From positions 14,426,501 through 14,490,500 of the forward strand of contig NC_021658.1 of assembly GCF_000418325.1 (NCBI RefSeq): DNA of 64,000 nucleotides, read 5' to 3'. Made by a program: the position numbers and the translations under genes. The notes under the pieces are model-generated. The model made no database searches. It had not been told where the DNA came from and worked only from the letters and a program-made list of their open reading frames with translations. The stretch comes from Sorangium cellulosum So0157-2. Its GTDB lineage: Bacteria; Myxococcota_A; Polyangia; Polyangiales; Polyangiaceae. Positions 1-8,149 of this stretch are shown here, piece by piece (within the stretch, counting starts at the first letter, position 1; every line of letters begins with the position of its first letter).

Positions 1-749
1 CGGACCGGATCCTCGCCGAGGACACGCGGCGCGCCCGCGCGCTGCTCGGCCACCTCGGCGTCTCGGGCAAGCCGGTCGACCGCTTCGACGCGCACGCCTC
101 CGAGGCGGACGCCGCGCGGGCGGCCGCGCGGCTCGCCGCTGGCGAGTCGATCGCCTTCATGACCGACGCCGGCACGCCGGTCGTGAGCGATCCGGGGACG
201 GCGCTCGTGCGCGCGGCCAAGGACGCCGGGGCGCGCGTCGTGGCGATCCCAGGGCCGAGCGCGGTGATGGCCGCGGTGAGCGCGTCGGGGCTCGTGACCG
301 GGGGCTTCCGCTTCGTGGGGTTCTTGCCCCGCGGCGGGCGCGAGCGGCGCGAGGCGCTGGCCGTCGTCACGTCGACGCCGGAGGCGGTGGTGCTGTTCGA
401 GTCGCCGCGGCGCTTCCGCGAGACGCTGGCCGAGCTGGCCGAGCGCATGCGCGGCCGCCGAGCGGTCGTCGCGCGCGAGCTGACGAAGGTGCACGAGGAG
501 ATCCTGGGCGGCACCGTGGAGGAGCTCGCGGCGCTCGAGCGGGAGTGGCTCGGCGAGATCACGCTGGTGCTCGCGCCCGCCGAGCCGGCCGCGGAGGGCG
601 CGCGCCCGAGCGACGAGGAGCTCGACGCGCGCATCGACCGCGAGCTCGCCCAGGGGAGGCGGGCGAAGCACATCGCCGAGGAGCTGTCGGTCGAGCTCGG
701 GCTCCCCCGTCGCGAGCTCTACGCGCGGACGGTGGCGCGGCGGGGGTAG
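1..749 (+). CDS. rsmI: 16S rRNA 2'-O-methyltransferase RsmI, 5' end outside window
   Basis: SAM-dependent enzyme that 2'-O-methylates C1402 of 16S rRNA in the decoding centre. The frame is open to the left edge of the window. The first visible residues (ILAEDTRRARALLGHLGV) are the conserved RsmI segment just after the N-terminal strand. They are followed by the family signature MTDAGTPVVSDPG, which begins at base 159, and later by PGPSAVMAA and ELTKVHEE. The ATG at 159 is therefore internal and not the start. About the last 248 residues are present and the C-terminus is complete. The gene converges on manC with a hairpin repeat between them. Identification rests on several family motifs and is secure. 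Confidence 0.93.
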   Translation, partial: DRILAEDTRRARALLGHLGVSGKPVDRFDAHASEADAARAAARLAAGESIAFMTDAGTPVVSDPGTALVRAAKDAGARVVAIPGPSAVMAAVSASGLVTGGFRFVGFLPRGGRERREALAVVTSTPEAVVLFESPRRFRETLAELAERMRGRRAVVARELTKVHEEILGGTVEELAALEREWLGEITLVLAPAEPAAEGARPSDEELDARIDRELAQGRRAKHIAEELSVELGLPRRELYARTVARRG

Positions 750-753
750 AGCG

Positions 754-925
754 AGAAAAAACGCCAAGGCGCCAAGGCGCAAAGACGCAAAAAAGAGAAG
801 AGATTGACGGAGAAGCGTCCCGGTGAGCAGCGGACGCTGTCTCTCATGTGTTTTTTGCGCCTTTGCGCCTTTGCGCCTTTGCGCCTTTGCGCCTTTGCGC
901 CTTGGCGTTTTTTTCTCTCCTCTCA
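754..925. repeat. Hairpin-forming GCGCCTTTGC iteration repeat, copy 1
   Basis: The left arm (754-800) carries GGCGCCAAGGCGCAAAGACG. The right arm (about 850-915) carries six to seven tandem 9-10 bp units of GCGCCTTTGC type. The arms are inverse complements, so transcripts from either direction can fold. A second stem, AGCGTCC/GGACGCT, sits in the centre. The element fills the gap between convergent rsmI and manC and may act as a bidirectional terminator. A related copy lies at 50419-50534. It looks like a dispersed non-coding element; its mobility is inferred, not shown. Confidence 0.8.
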
Positions 926-951
926 CTGCTCCGAAGAGGCGCGCCGCTTGG

Positions 952-2085
952 TCACGTATGCCGGTCCTGCCCTCGCGCCTTCAGCTCGTCGACCACCCGC
1001 TTCACGTCCTGCGCCCGGTCGCGCGGCACGATCAAGAGCGCGTCGTCGGTCTCGACCACCACGAGGTCCTCCACGCCGACGAGCGCGATCACCCGGCGAT
1101 CGTCCGGCGCGCCACCGGACCGCGCGCGCAGATCGACCACGTGGTTGCCCTGCGCGTCGACGAGCACCGACCCCGCGGGCGCGCTGTTGCCGCGCTCGTC
1201 CTTCTCGGCGAGCTCCCAGGCGCTCTGCCAGCTGCCGACGTCGCTCCAGCCGAAATCGCCGGGCACCACCGCGAGCCCGGCGACGTGCTCCATCACGCCG
1301 TGATCGACGCTCACGGCCGGCAGCCGCGGGAACACCCGCAGCACCGCCTCGGCCTCGGCGCCCTGCGCGGCGGCGCGGTCGATCTCGTCGAGCCCCTCGG
1401 CGAGCGCCGGCAGGTGGGCGCGGATCGCCGCCCGCATGTCGCCCGCGCGGAAGATGAACATCCCCGCGTTCCAGAGGAAGCGGCCGCTCGCCACGAACTC
1501 CTCGGCGCGCTCGCGGCTCGGCTTCTCGACGAAGCGCAGCACTTGGCGGGGCACCGCAGGCGCCGCGCTCCCGGCGCCGCCCGCGCCCTCCGCCTCGATG
1601 TAGCCGAAGCCCGTCTCCGGGTGCGTCGGGCGGATGCCGATCGTCGTGATCGCGCCGCCCCGGGCCGAGGCGACGGCGGCCTCCAGCACCTCGAGGAACC
1701 GCGGCACGTCGGCGATGTGATGATCGCTCGGGAGCACGACCACGACCGCCTCGGGATCCTCGCGCGCGATGGTCGCCGCCGCCCAGCCGATGCACGGCGC
1801 CGTGTTGCGCGGCGCGGGCTCGACGAGCAGGCGCCGCTCGGAGACGTCGGGCAGCGCGGCCCGCGTGGGCGAGAGGAGGTGCTGGCCGGTCGCGATCCAG
1901 ATGCGCTCCCAGCCCGCGCCTCCGCACAGCGGGAGCACCCGGCGCGCCGTCGCGGTGATGAGCGGCTCGCCGCCGAGCAGCGGCAGGAGCTGCTTCGGGC
2001 GCGCCGCGCGCGACGCCGGCCAGAAGCGCGTGCCCGCGCCGCCGGCGAGGATCAGGACATGGACGGGGGTCTCGGTCGAGCTCAT
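952..2085 (-). CDS. manC: Mannose-1-phosphate guanylyltransferase
   Basis: Makes GDP-mannose from mannose-1-phosphate and GTP for polysaccharide or glycoconjugate synthesis in the cytoplasm. The N-terminus has the nucleotidyltransferase signature ILAGGAGTRFWPASR (about residues 11-25), followed by RPKQLLPLLG. FVEKPSRERA and FLWNAGMFIFRAG in the middle are typical of the GMP family. The 377 residues stop at the end of the transferase and left-handed helix region, so there is no fused phosphomannose isomerase domain. It lies 66 bp downstream of the uppP-like gene on the same strand, consistent with a small envelope-biosynthesis unit. Strong family match. Confidence 0.92.
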   Translation of the reverse strand: MSSTETPVHVLILAGGAGTRFWPASRAARPKQLLPLLGGEPLITATARRVLPLCGGAGWERIWIATGQHLLSPTRAALPDVSERRLLVEPAPRNTAPCIGWAAATIAREDPEAVVVVLPSDHHIADVPRFLEVLEAAVASARGGAITTIGIRPTHPETGFGYIEAEGAGGAGSAAPAVPRQVLRFVEKPSRERAEEFVASGRFLWNAGMFIFRAGDMRAAIRAHLPALAEGLDEIDRAAAQGAEAEAVLRVFPRLPAVSVDHGVMEHVAGLAVVPGDFGWSDVGSWQSAWELAEKDERGNSAPAGSVLVDAQGNHVVDLRARSGGAPDDRRVIALVGVEDLVVVETDDALLIVPRDRAQDVKRVVDELKARGQDRHT

Positions 2086-2151
2086 GGGCGAACGTCGAGG
2101 GTCACACGCCGAAGGGTAACGCAGGGACGCGGCGCCGTGGCAGGGGGCCGC

Positions 2152-2976
2152 TCAGGTGGGGCCCGGCAGCGCGTACGCGTAGGCCACCATCGCGAGGCCG
2201 AGCGGGACGACCCACAGCGCGAGCGCGCCCGTCCGCCGCCGCTCGGCGAGCGCGCGGAGCGCGGCGGCCGCCGCGAGGGCGCTCAGGAAGGCGGCGAGCA
2301 GGCTCAGCGCCGCGGCGCCCGCCCCGGGCGGCGGGGCGCTGAGCGCGGGCGCCTCCGCGAGCGCCGCGGCGGCGAGCGCGGGGATGCTCAGCGCGAGCGC
2401 GAGCTCGACGGCGCGCGCGGGCCGGACGCCGAGCCAGAGCAGGAGCACGAGCGCCGCCCCGACGCGCGACCCGCCCGGCAGCGCCGCGGCCCCGTGCGCC
2501 GCGCCGACCGCGAGCATCCCGACGAGCGACGGCGCGTCGGTCGCGTCGCGCCCGTCGCGCCGCGGCGCGATCGCGGTGCTCGCGAGCGCCGCGCCGGTCG
2601 CGAGCAGGCCGAGCCCCACCGCGAGCGGATCCTGCCCCCACCGCGCGACGTACGGCCGGAGCGCCGCCGCGACGATCAGGCTCGCGGCGGCGCCCAGCGC
2701 GAGCAGCGCCGCGTCGCGGGCCGGCGGCGACGCCCGGAAGAGCGACGGCCGCCCGAGCGCGCGGGCGCCCTCGCCGAGCGCGCGGAGGAGCCGCCGCCGC
2801 GCCGCGACCGCGAGCGCCGCGGCCGCCGCGAGCGCCTGCGCGGCGGCGATCCAACCATCGCCGTCGGTCGCGCGGAGCCAGAGCCGCGCCGCCGCGGCGT
2901 GCCCCGTGGCCGAGATGGGCAGCGCCTGCGCCGCCCCGTCCACGGCCGCGAGCACCGCCACGTCCACGAGACCCAC
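2152..2976 (-). CDS. uppP: Undecaprenyl-diphosphatase family (UppP/BacA) membrane protein
   Basis: Family members recycle the lipid carrier by dephosphorylating undecaprenyl diphosphate in the inner membrane. AAVDGAAQALPISATGH near the N-terminus corresponds to the family motif EGLTEFLPISSTGH, and ALPGGSRVGAAL matches the second motif PGTSRSGAT. The rest is a run of Ala/Leu-rich membrane helices. I chose the GTG at 2976 because it gives 274 residues, the usual length, and places the first motif at the N-terminus. A longer frame to 3165 would add an Arg-rich stretch and run into the divergent gene at 3126. Glu of the first motif is Asp here and the second Ser of 'SST' is Ala, so activity is probable but not certain. 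Same strand as manC. Confidence 0.75.
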   Translation of the reverse strand: MGLVDVAVLAAVDGAAQALPISATGHAAAARLWLRATDGDGWIAAAQALAAAAALAVAARRRLLRALGEGARALGRPSLFRASPPARDAALLALGAAASLIVAAALRPYVARWGQDPLAVGLGLLATGAALASTAIAPRRDGRDATDAPSLVGMLAVGAAHGAAALPGGSRVGAALVLLLWLGVRPARAVELALALSIPALAAAALAEAPALSAPPPGAGAAALSLLAAFLSALAAAAALRALAERRRTGALALWVVPLGLAMVAYAYALPGPT

Positions 2977-3125
2977 GTCCGACCGATACCCCAGCGCGGC
3001 GCGTCCTGTCGATCCCGAGCAGCGGGCTCGGCGAGCGAAACCCCGACAGCGAGGCCGCGGCATCCAGGCCGGCCGGACGCCAGCCCAGCTCGAGCGGAGC
3101 CCCTCGTGTGTGGTAGAGTGACCGT

Positions 3126-3524
3126 ATGAGCTCGCGAGGCACCGAGGGTCAGGTGGACGTCGCACTCCAGCAGGTGAAGGAACGCTGGAACCCGGCGTGG
3201 CCGGGGCTTTCCGAGATGCTGCGTCTGCTCGACGTTGATTGGTCGGGCGACGATGCCGTGCGCATCTGGGTCATCCTGAACGATGAGGACGATCAGGAGT
3301 GGCCAGAGGAGCACATGGAGGCGATCGACGAGGCCATCCGAGCTTCGTTGAGGGACGCAGGGGTTGATGCATGGCCCTACATTCACTTCCGCGGCAAGAG
3401 CGAGCAGGAGGAGTTGATAGAGCGCGAGAGTGAAGAGGAGGACGCAGAGGACGACCTGGCGGGGGATGATGAGGCTCACGACGGGCCTTCTTCGGATGCT
3501 GCGGCGGCGCAGAGGCGCGTGTGA
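3126..3524 (+). CDS. Acidic protein of unknown function, partner of HEPN-like gene
   Basis: Not recognised as a named family. 132 residues: an N-terminal 85-residue globular part (WVILNDEDDQEW, then a helix EAIDEAIRASLRDAGVDAW and the strand PYIHF), then a very acidic tail (about residues 95-118). Its stop overlaps the GTG of the next gene (GTGA at 3521-3524), so the two are translationally coupled. A strand carrying acidic residues followed by a helix and another strand resembles the core of minimal nucleotidyltransferases that pair with HEPN proteins. However, the canonical GSxxxG...DxD motif is absent, so this is only a suggestion. The cassette is less GC-rich than its neighbours, which hints at transfer. 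Confidence 0.7.
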   Translation: MSSRGTEGQVDVALQQVKERWNPAWPGLSEMLRLLDVDWSGDDAVRIWVILNDEDDQEWPEEHMEAIDEAIRASLRDAGVDAWPYIHFRGKSEQEELIERESEEEDAEDDLAGDDEAHDGPSSDAAAAQRRV

Positions 3525-4267
3525 GCCCGGAGGGCCTCCTCGCGCTCGCGCGCGAGCTTGTAGAAGGTAAGGCCAGCCAGCCTAGCAGGGGAAGACCTGA
3601 TCAGGCTCGCCTGCGGCGAGCGGTCTCCACAGCATATTATGCGCTATTTCATTTGCTGTCGCGCGAGGCCACGAAGAGGTTTATTCGCGGCAAGGAGCAA
3701 GTCGCGCTTCGTCCCCTGATGCGTCGGGTGTTCGATCATGGCGAAATGAAGGAGGCCTCGAAGCCGTTCGGTGCTGGCAGCCTCCCCAAGAACATTGCGC
3801 TGCTGCTGCCGCAGCCTCCTGGCAAGCCGAAGGCAGCCCTTCCCGCCCCTGTCGCGCCTGGTCGACCGGAGCCGCCTCCGCTTAGTAAAGATGTGCAGCG
3901 GTCCGTGAAGAGCCTGGCGGCTGCGCTGGAAAACCGCCCAGGCGTTGAGACCGCGCTCGCTGACCTCGTTCGGGCCTTACGTCCGGAGCAGCCAAGGAAG
4001 GAAGGCGAGCTCTCCGGCGACCTGCCTGCTGTCCCTGGAGAGCTCAAAAAGATCGCCAAGGCGTTCGTCAGCTTGCAGGAGGCGCGCCATGGTGCGGACT
4101 ACGATCCGAAGTGGCGAGCCACACGGAAGGAGGCGCTGAGGCTGATTGAGGAGGCCGAGCAAGCGTTCACGAGCTGGAATGCGATAAAGGAAAGAAAGGC
4201 GGATCAGGCCATCACCAACCTCTACCTGCTCTGCCTGTTCACGTTTCGCCGCGTAAGGGATCGCTAG
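3521..4267 (+). CDS. HEPN-like domain protein
   Basis: 248 residues. The N-terminal helix contains RRAVSTAYYALFH (residues 32-44), the hallmark AYYA(L/M)FH helix of HEPN/UPF0332-type proteins. The C-terminal half has ARHGADYDPKW (about 188-198), matching the second conserved helix with its (A/G)DYD turn. Between them is a Pro-rich insert (about 98-122). HEPN domains are RNA-binding or RNase domains found in toxin-antitoxin and antiviral systems, usually beside a nucleotidyltransferase. Here the neighbour is an acidic protein coupled by a 4-bp overlap. The GTG start at 3521 is fixed by that coupling. HEPN assignment is fairly good; toxin activity is inferred. Confidence 0.72.
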   Translation: MSPEGLLALARELVEGKASQPSRGRPDQARLRRAVSTAYYALFHLLSREATKRFIRGKEQVALRPLMRRVFDHGEMKEASKPFGAGSLPKNIALLLPQPPGKPKAALPAPVAPGRPEPPPLSKDVQRSVKSLAAALENRPGVETALADLVRALRPEQPRKEGELSGDLPAVPGELKKIAKAFVSLQEARHGADYDPKWRATRKEALRLIEEAEQAFTSWNAIKERKADQAITNLYLLCLFTFRRVRDR

Positions 4268-4339
4268 CTAGCTAACAGAACGTGCTGACCGCTCCGATGG
4301 CTCTGCACACCAGCCGGCGCACGCATCCGAGCCCGATCA

Positions 4340-4385
4340 ATGATTTTGTGACGCATTGCGCAAAAATTCGAGAGATAAAAATTAG
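4340..4385 (+). promoter_or_regulatory. AT-rich patch, probable promoter region of nuoABCD
   Basis: In the 244-bp gap between the HEPN-like gene and nuoA this is the only AT-rich stretch (TTTTGTGACG ... AGATAAAAATTAG). A TTGTGA and a GATAAA hexamer are visible, but their spacing (22 bp) is not ideal for a sigma-70 promoter. Position and composition suggest the nuo promoter; the exact hexamers are uncertain. Confidence 0.3.
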
Positions 4386-4511
4386 GCTCAGCGCGCGCTC
4401 GCTCCCGGGTCTGCCGGCTTGCCGCGCTTCATCTTTTCACCTACAACCGCCCCTGATCTGGCGCTCTCTCGCCCGGAGCGAGGGAGGGCGAGCCGAGCGA
4501 GGTTCCGTCCG

Positions 4512-5018
4512 ATGTTGATGGCATATGCCAGCGTTGCCGCGTTCTTCCTGGTGGCGATCGGCTTCGTCCTCGGCTCTCTGCTGTTCGGGAAGCTGCTGCG
4601 CCCGAGCAACCCGTACCCCGAGAAGGTCGAGACGTACGAGTGCGGGGAGGCGCCCGTCGGGCCCGCGTGGTTCAACTTCAACCCGCGTTTTTACATCATC
4701 GCGCTCGTCTACATCGTCTTCGACGTCGAGATCGCCTTCATCTACCCGGTCGCGGCGGTGTTCAAGCGCTGGGTCGACCAGGGCAGCGGCCTCTTCGCGC
4801 TGATCGAGATCTTCCTCTTCGTGGCCATCCTGATGCTCGGCTTCGCCTACGTCTGGGCGAAGGGCGATCTCGACTGGATCCGCGCCATCAAGGGCGATCC
4901 GCGCGGGGCCCAGAACGTGAGCAGCCGGTCCCGGGCGCGCGCGCCGATCGCGAGCGCGGCGGGCGAGGGCGCGCCGGTCGGGGCGGCCCCGGCCGCCGAC
5001 GGAGGTGCGGAGTCATGA
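4512..5018 (+). CDS. nuoA: NADH-quinone oxidoreductase subunit A
   Basis: Membrane subunit of complex I at the junction between peripheral and membrane arms. Three transmembrane helices are visible (about residues 3-25, 60-82 and 92-112). The conserved loop YPEKVETYECGEAPVG carries the family Cys, and FYIIALVYIVFDVEIAFIYP is the acidic second-helix signature. I start at the ATG at 4512 (MLMAYAS), which begins directly with helix 1; an upstream in-frame ATG at 4419 would add an atypical Arg-rich extension. The C-terminus has an Ala/Gly-rich tail of about 40 residues beyond the usual end. The stop overlaps nuoB (ATGA). Confidence 0.93.
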   Translation: MLMAYASVAAFFLVAIGFVLGSLLFGKLLRPSNPYPEKVETYECGEAPVGPAWFNFNPRFYIIALVYIVFDVEIAFIYPVAAVFKRWVDQGSGLFALIEIFLFVAILMLGFAYVWAKGDLDWIRAIKGDPRGAQNVSSRSRARAPIASAAGEGAPVGAAPAADGGAES

Positions 5019-5563
5019 CATCGAACCTGAACCTGATGGCCCCGCCCCGCGGGTGGGAGGCGAAGTACGAGAGCGACGGCGGCGGCGTCATCACGACGAG
5101 CGTCGACCAGACGGTGAACTGGCTGCTCAACTGGGGGCGGTCGAACAGCGTCTGGTACATGCTCTTCGGCCTGGCCTGCTGCGCCATCGAGCTCATGCAG
5201 ACCGGCGGCCCCCGCGGCGACCTCGAGCGCTTCGGCGCGGCCCCGCGGCCGAGCCCCCGCTCGAGCGATCTCTTCATCATCGCGGGGACGCTGACGTACA
5301 AGATGGCGACCCGGGTGAGGCGCCTCTATGACCAGATGTCGGAGCCCCGCTACGTCATCTCCATGGGCAGCTGCTCGAACTGCGGCGGCCTCTTCCAGTA
5401 CGCCTACTCGGTCTGCAAGGGCGTGGATCAGATCATCCCGGTCGACGTCTACGTGCCCGGCTGCCCCCCGCGCCCCGAGGCGCTCCTCGAAGGGCTCCTG
5501 AAGATCCAGGAGAAGATCAAGAGCGAGCGGGCCCTCGGCCGCCGCGGCGCGCAGGGCGGCTGA
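5015..5563 (+). CDS. nuoB: NADH-quinone oxidoreductase subunit B
   Basis: Carries iron-sulfur cluster N2, the last electron carrier before quinone. The ligand pattern is intact: tandem Cys in LFGLACCAIEL, GSCSNCGGLF and VPGCPPRPEALLEG. 182 residues, normal for the family. The ATG at 5015 overlaps the nuoA stop, which fixes the start and implies coupled translation. Assembles with NuoC and NuoD, encoded just downstream, to form the quinone-proximal module. Confidence 0.95.
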   Translation: MTSNLNLMAPPRGWEAKYESDGGGVITTSVDQTVNWLLNWGRSNSVWYMLFGLACCAIELMQTGGPRGDLERFGAAPRPSPRSSDLFIIAGTLTYKMATRVRRLYDQMSEPRYVISMGSCSNCGGLFQYAYSVCKGVDQIIPVDVYVPGCPPRPEALLEGLLKIQEKIKSERALGRRGAQGG

Positions 5564-5611
5564 GCCGCCTCTCGTGCTCGTCTCCATGCTCGTCCCGCGC
5601 TCCCGCACCCC

Positions 5612-6160
5612 ATGACACCCGAAGAGATCTTCCAGGCGCTCCAGGCGAAGCTCGGCGAAGACGCGGTCTTCGACCTCCACCCCGTGTCCGCGAAGGATCG
5701 CGACGCCTGGTTCCAGGTCGCGCCGGAGAAGATCCAGGCCGTGGGCCGGCACCTGCGCGAGGCGCCGGAGCTCGATTTCGATTACCTGGAGTGCATCACC
5801 GGGGTCGACTACCCGGATCTCAAGAAGATCGTGGTCGTCTATCACATCTATTCGTACGCGAAGAAGCACCGGGTCGTCCTCAAGGCGTTCCTCGACCGGG
5901 AGGGCCCGGCGATGCCGACGCTCGTCGACGTGTGGTCGGCCGCGAACTGGCAGGAGCGCGAGTGCTTCGACCTGCTCGGCGTGCGCTTCGAGGGGCACCC
6001 GGACCTCCGGCGCCTGCTCCTGCCCGACGACTGGGAGGGGCACCCGCTCCGCAAGGACTGGCAGGAGAAGGCCGAGTACCACGGCATCCCGACGCAGCGG
6101 CCGAACCCCGTCGAGCTCTTCAAGATCAAGCTGCCGAAGAAGGAGGCGGACGCGACATGA
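5612..6160 (+). CDS. nuoC: NADH-quinone oxidoreductase subunit C
   Basis: Peripheral-arm subunit of about 30-kDa type. The diagnostic C-terminal segment is present: WQERECFDLLGVRFEGHPDL followed by RRLLLPDDWEGHPLRKDW. It is a separate 182-residue protein, not a NuoCD fusion. It follows nuoB by 48 bp and overlaps nuoD by an ATGA, so nuoABCD reads as one operon. Confidence 0.94.
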   Translation: MTPEEIFQALQAKLGEDAVFDLHPVSAKDRDAWFQVAPEKIQAVGRHLREAPELDFDYLECITGVDYPDLKKIVVVYHIYSYAKKHRVVLKAFLDREGPAMPTLVDVWSAANWQERECFDLLGVRFEGHPDLRRLLLPDDWEGHPLRKDWQEKAEYHGIPTQRPNPVELFKIKLPKKEADAT

Positions 6161-7323
6161 GCCAGGTCATCTTCAGCGTCGACCGCGGGGGCGCGGGCCC
6201 GGGGAGCGACCTCGACGACGAGATGACCCTCAACATGGGGCCTCACCACCCGTCGACCCACGGGGTGCTCCGCTTCGTCATCTCGACGGACGGCGAGATC
6301 ATCCGCAAGGCGGTGCCGGACGTCGGCTACCTGCACCGGAGCATCGAGAAGATCGGCGAGCGCTGCACCTACAGCGGCTTCATGCCTTATACCGACCGCG
6401 TCGATTACGTCGCCGCGATGTTCGCCAACGAGGCCTGGGCGAGCGCCTGCGAGAAGCTGATGGGCATCGAGGTGCCGAAGCGGGCGCAGTACCTGCGCGT
6501 CATCTCCTGCGAGCTCAACCGGATCGGCAGCCACATGATCGCGCTCGGCGCGATGGCCATGGACGTCGGCGCGGTCACCCCCTTCCCGTGGGCGCTGCGC
6601 GAGCGCGAGCACGTCAACGATTTCATCGAGGAGCTGTGCGGCGCGCGGCTCACCTTCAATTACCACCGCATCGGCGGCGTCTCGTTCGACATGCCGAAGG
6701 GGTGGGCCGACAAGGTGAAGCGGTGGCTCGACGGCTTCGAGCCGATCATGGTCGAGTTCGACCGGCTCATCAGCCTGAACGACATCTTCATCAAGCGGCT
6801 CGCCAACGTCGCCGTGGTGACGGCCGAGGAGGCGAAGGACTGGGGGCTCGTCGGCCCCAACCTGCGCGCGTCCGGCGTGCGATGGGATCTCCGCAAGGAA
6901 GACGGCTACTCGGTGTACCCGGAGCTCGACTTCGACGTGCCGGTGGGCCGCGGGCGCTACGGGACGGTGGGGGACTGCTGGGACCGGTTCTACGTCCGGG
7001 TCGAGGAGTGCCGCGAGTCGGCGAAGATCCTCCGCCAGGCGCTCGACAAGATCGACGAGCACCCGGAGGACGACATCCTGGGCAAGCTGCCCAAGAAGAT
7101 GAGGCCCGACGGCGAGGCCTACGCGCGCATCGAGAGCGCCCGCGGCGACATGGGGTGTTACGTGATCGGGCGGGGCGCGGAGGAGGCGTACCGGGCGCGG
7201 TTCCGGACCGGGAGCTTCACCGCCATGGCGATGATCGAGGCCAAGAGCCCGGGGCTATTCTTGGCCGATCTCGTGGCGCTCATCGCCAGCTTCGACGTCG
7301 TGGCGCCCGAGATCGACCGGTAG
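6157..7323 (+). CDS. nuoD: NADH-quinone oxidoreductase subunit D
   Basis: 49-kDa-type subunit that forms the quinone-binding cavity with NuoB. 388 residues starting MSQVIFSVD. The quinone-site loop MGPHHPSTHGVLRF, the motif VGYLHRSIEKIGE and the C-terminal DVVAPEIDR are all present. The start is set by the ATGA overlap with nuoC. No nuoE-N genes follow: the next gene is on the opposite strand, so the remaining complex I genes must be elsewhere. Confidence 0.95.
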   Translation: MSQVIFSVDRGGAGPGSDLDDEMTLNMGPHHPSTHGVLRFVISTDGEIIRKAVPDVGYLHRSIEKIGERCTYSGFMPYTDRVDYVAAMFANEAWASACEKLMGIEVPKRAQYLRVISCELNRIGSHMIALGAMAMDVGAVTPFPWALREREHVNDFIEELCGARLTFNYHRIGGVSFDMPKGWADKVKRWLDGFEPIMVEFDRLISLNDIFIKRLANVAVVTAEEAKDWGLVGPNLRASGVRWDLRKEDGYSVYPELDFDVPVGRGRYGTVGDCWDRFYVRVEECRESAKILRQALDKIDEHPEDDILGKLPKKMRPDGEAYARIESARGDMGCYVIGRGAEEAYRARFRTGSFTAMAMIEAKSPGLFLADLVALIASFDVVAPEIDR

Positions 7324-7334
7324 CGAGCGAGCGG

Positions 7335-7350
7335 GGAGCCTCAGGGCTCC
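7335..7350. terminator. Small hairpin between convergent nuoD and lipoprotein gene
   Basis: GGAGCC-tcag-GGCTCC forms a 6-bp stem just after the nuoD stop and over the 3' end of the opposing lipoprotein gene. No T-run follows, so a terminator role is only suggested by position. Confidence 0.3.
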
Positions 7351-7916
7351 TCGCCGCCGGTATCCCCGCCTCCGGCGAGATCCGGACACTTCTCGCTGAT
7401 GGCCTCGCACTCCGGAGGCGGCTCGACGGACTCGAGGTTCGACTCGCACGTGAGCGCCTTGATAGCCTCGATCTGGGCGTTCGTGCAGGCCTTGTACTCG
7501 GCGACGGTGGCGGTGCACCCCGCGAAATCCTCCGCGGTGCACATCCCCTCTTCCGAAGGCTCGTCGGGCTCGTTCATGCACTCTTCCTTGGCGGTCTCGC
7601 AGTCGAGGCCGGAGCCGGGCGTGGCGGCGGTGATCAGGCCGAAGAGCTCGCACGCGTCCTCCTTCGTGATGTCGCCGGCCGAGGCGGCGAGCTCGTCGCA
7701 CACCGCCTGCGATTCCGCGTCCGTCAGGTCGCCGAGCTGCTTGTCGTCGAGGTCTCCCCCGGTCTCGCCGCCGTTGCCGCCGGTGCCGTCCGTGCCGCCG
7801 GTGCCGCTGGTGCTGCTGGTGCCGCCGGGGCCCGACGTGCCCTCCTCGCCATCATCGCCGCACGCAACGAGCGCGAGCCCCACCATCAGCATTCCAAGAA
7901 GCTTCATCCGTGTCAT
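7341..7916 (-). CDS. Cys-rich lipoprotein of unknown function
   Basis: Exported lipoprotein: MTRMKLLGMLMVGLALVAC ends in a lipobox (LVAC) and is followed by an acidic, then a Gly/Ser/Thr-rich linker (about residues 22-55). The rest holds about ten Cys residues in a regular pattern (AVCDELAA, DACELFGL, DCETAKEECM, MCTAEDFAGC, KACTNAQ, ECEAISEKC), typical of small disulfide-stabilised exported proteins in Polyangiales. No enzymatic motif is seen. The start is at the second of three nearby Met codons, which has GGAG 8 bp upstream; 7907 or 7931 are alternatives. It converges on nuoD. Confidence 0.7.
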   Translation of the reverse strand: MTRMKLLGMLMVGLALVACGDDGEEGTSGPGGTSSTSGTGGTDGTGGNGGETGGDLDDKQLGDLTDAESQAVCDELAASAGDITKEDACELFGLITAATPGSGLDCETAKEECMNEPDEPSEEGMCTAEDFAGCTATVAEYKACTNAQIEAIKALTCESNLESVEPPPECEAISEKCPDLAGGGDTGGEEP

Positions 7917-8149
7917 CGAGCGCTCCATCATCGAGAATGTTCACCTGAGAGTCCGCGCGGCGCTGGAGGACGGCTCCGTCGAAGGAAGCGAACGGGCTGT
8001 ATCGTCGACCGGGCAGGCGCGCGGCGCGTGAACATACTACGACCTCGTTTGATTTTTCCTTCCCTGTCGGAAGAAAAAGACAGCGCCCTCCGGCATCGGC
8101 ATCGTCGCGCGGCCGAGGGCGCTCGCCGGGCCGCGCGTCCCGGCGTCCG

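Noticed and set aside
804..3129. Long plus-strand frames covering the manC and uppP-like region
   Set aside because: They start inside the short-iteration repeat and read antisense to manC and the uppP-like gene.
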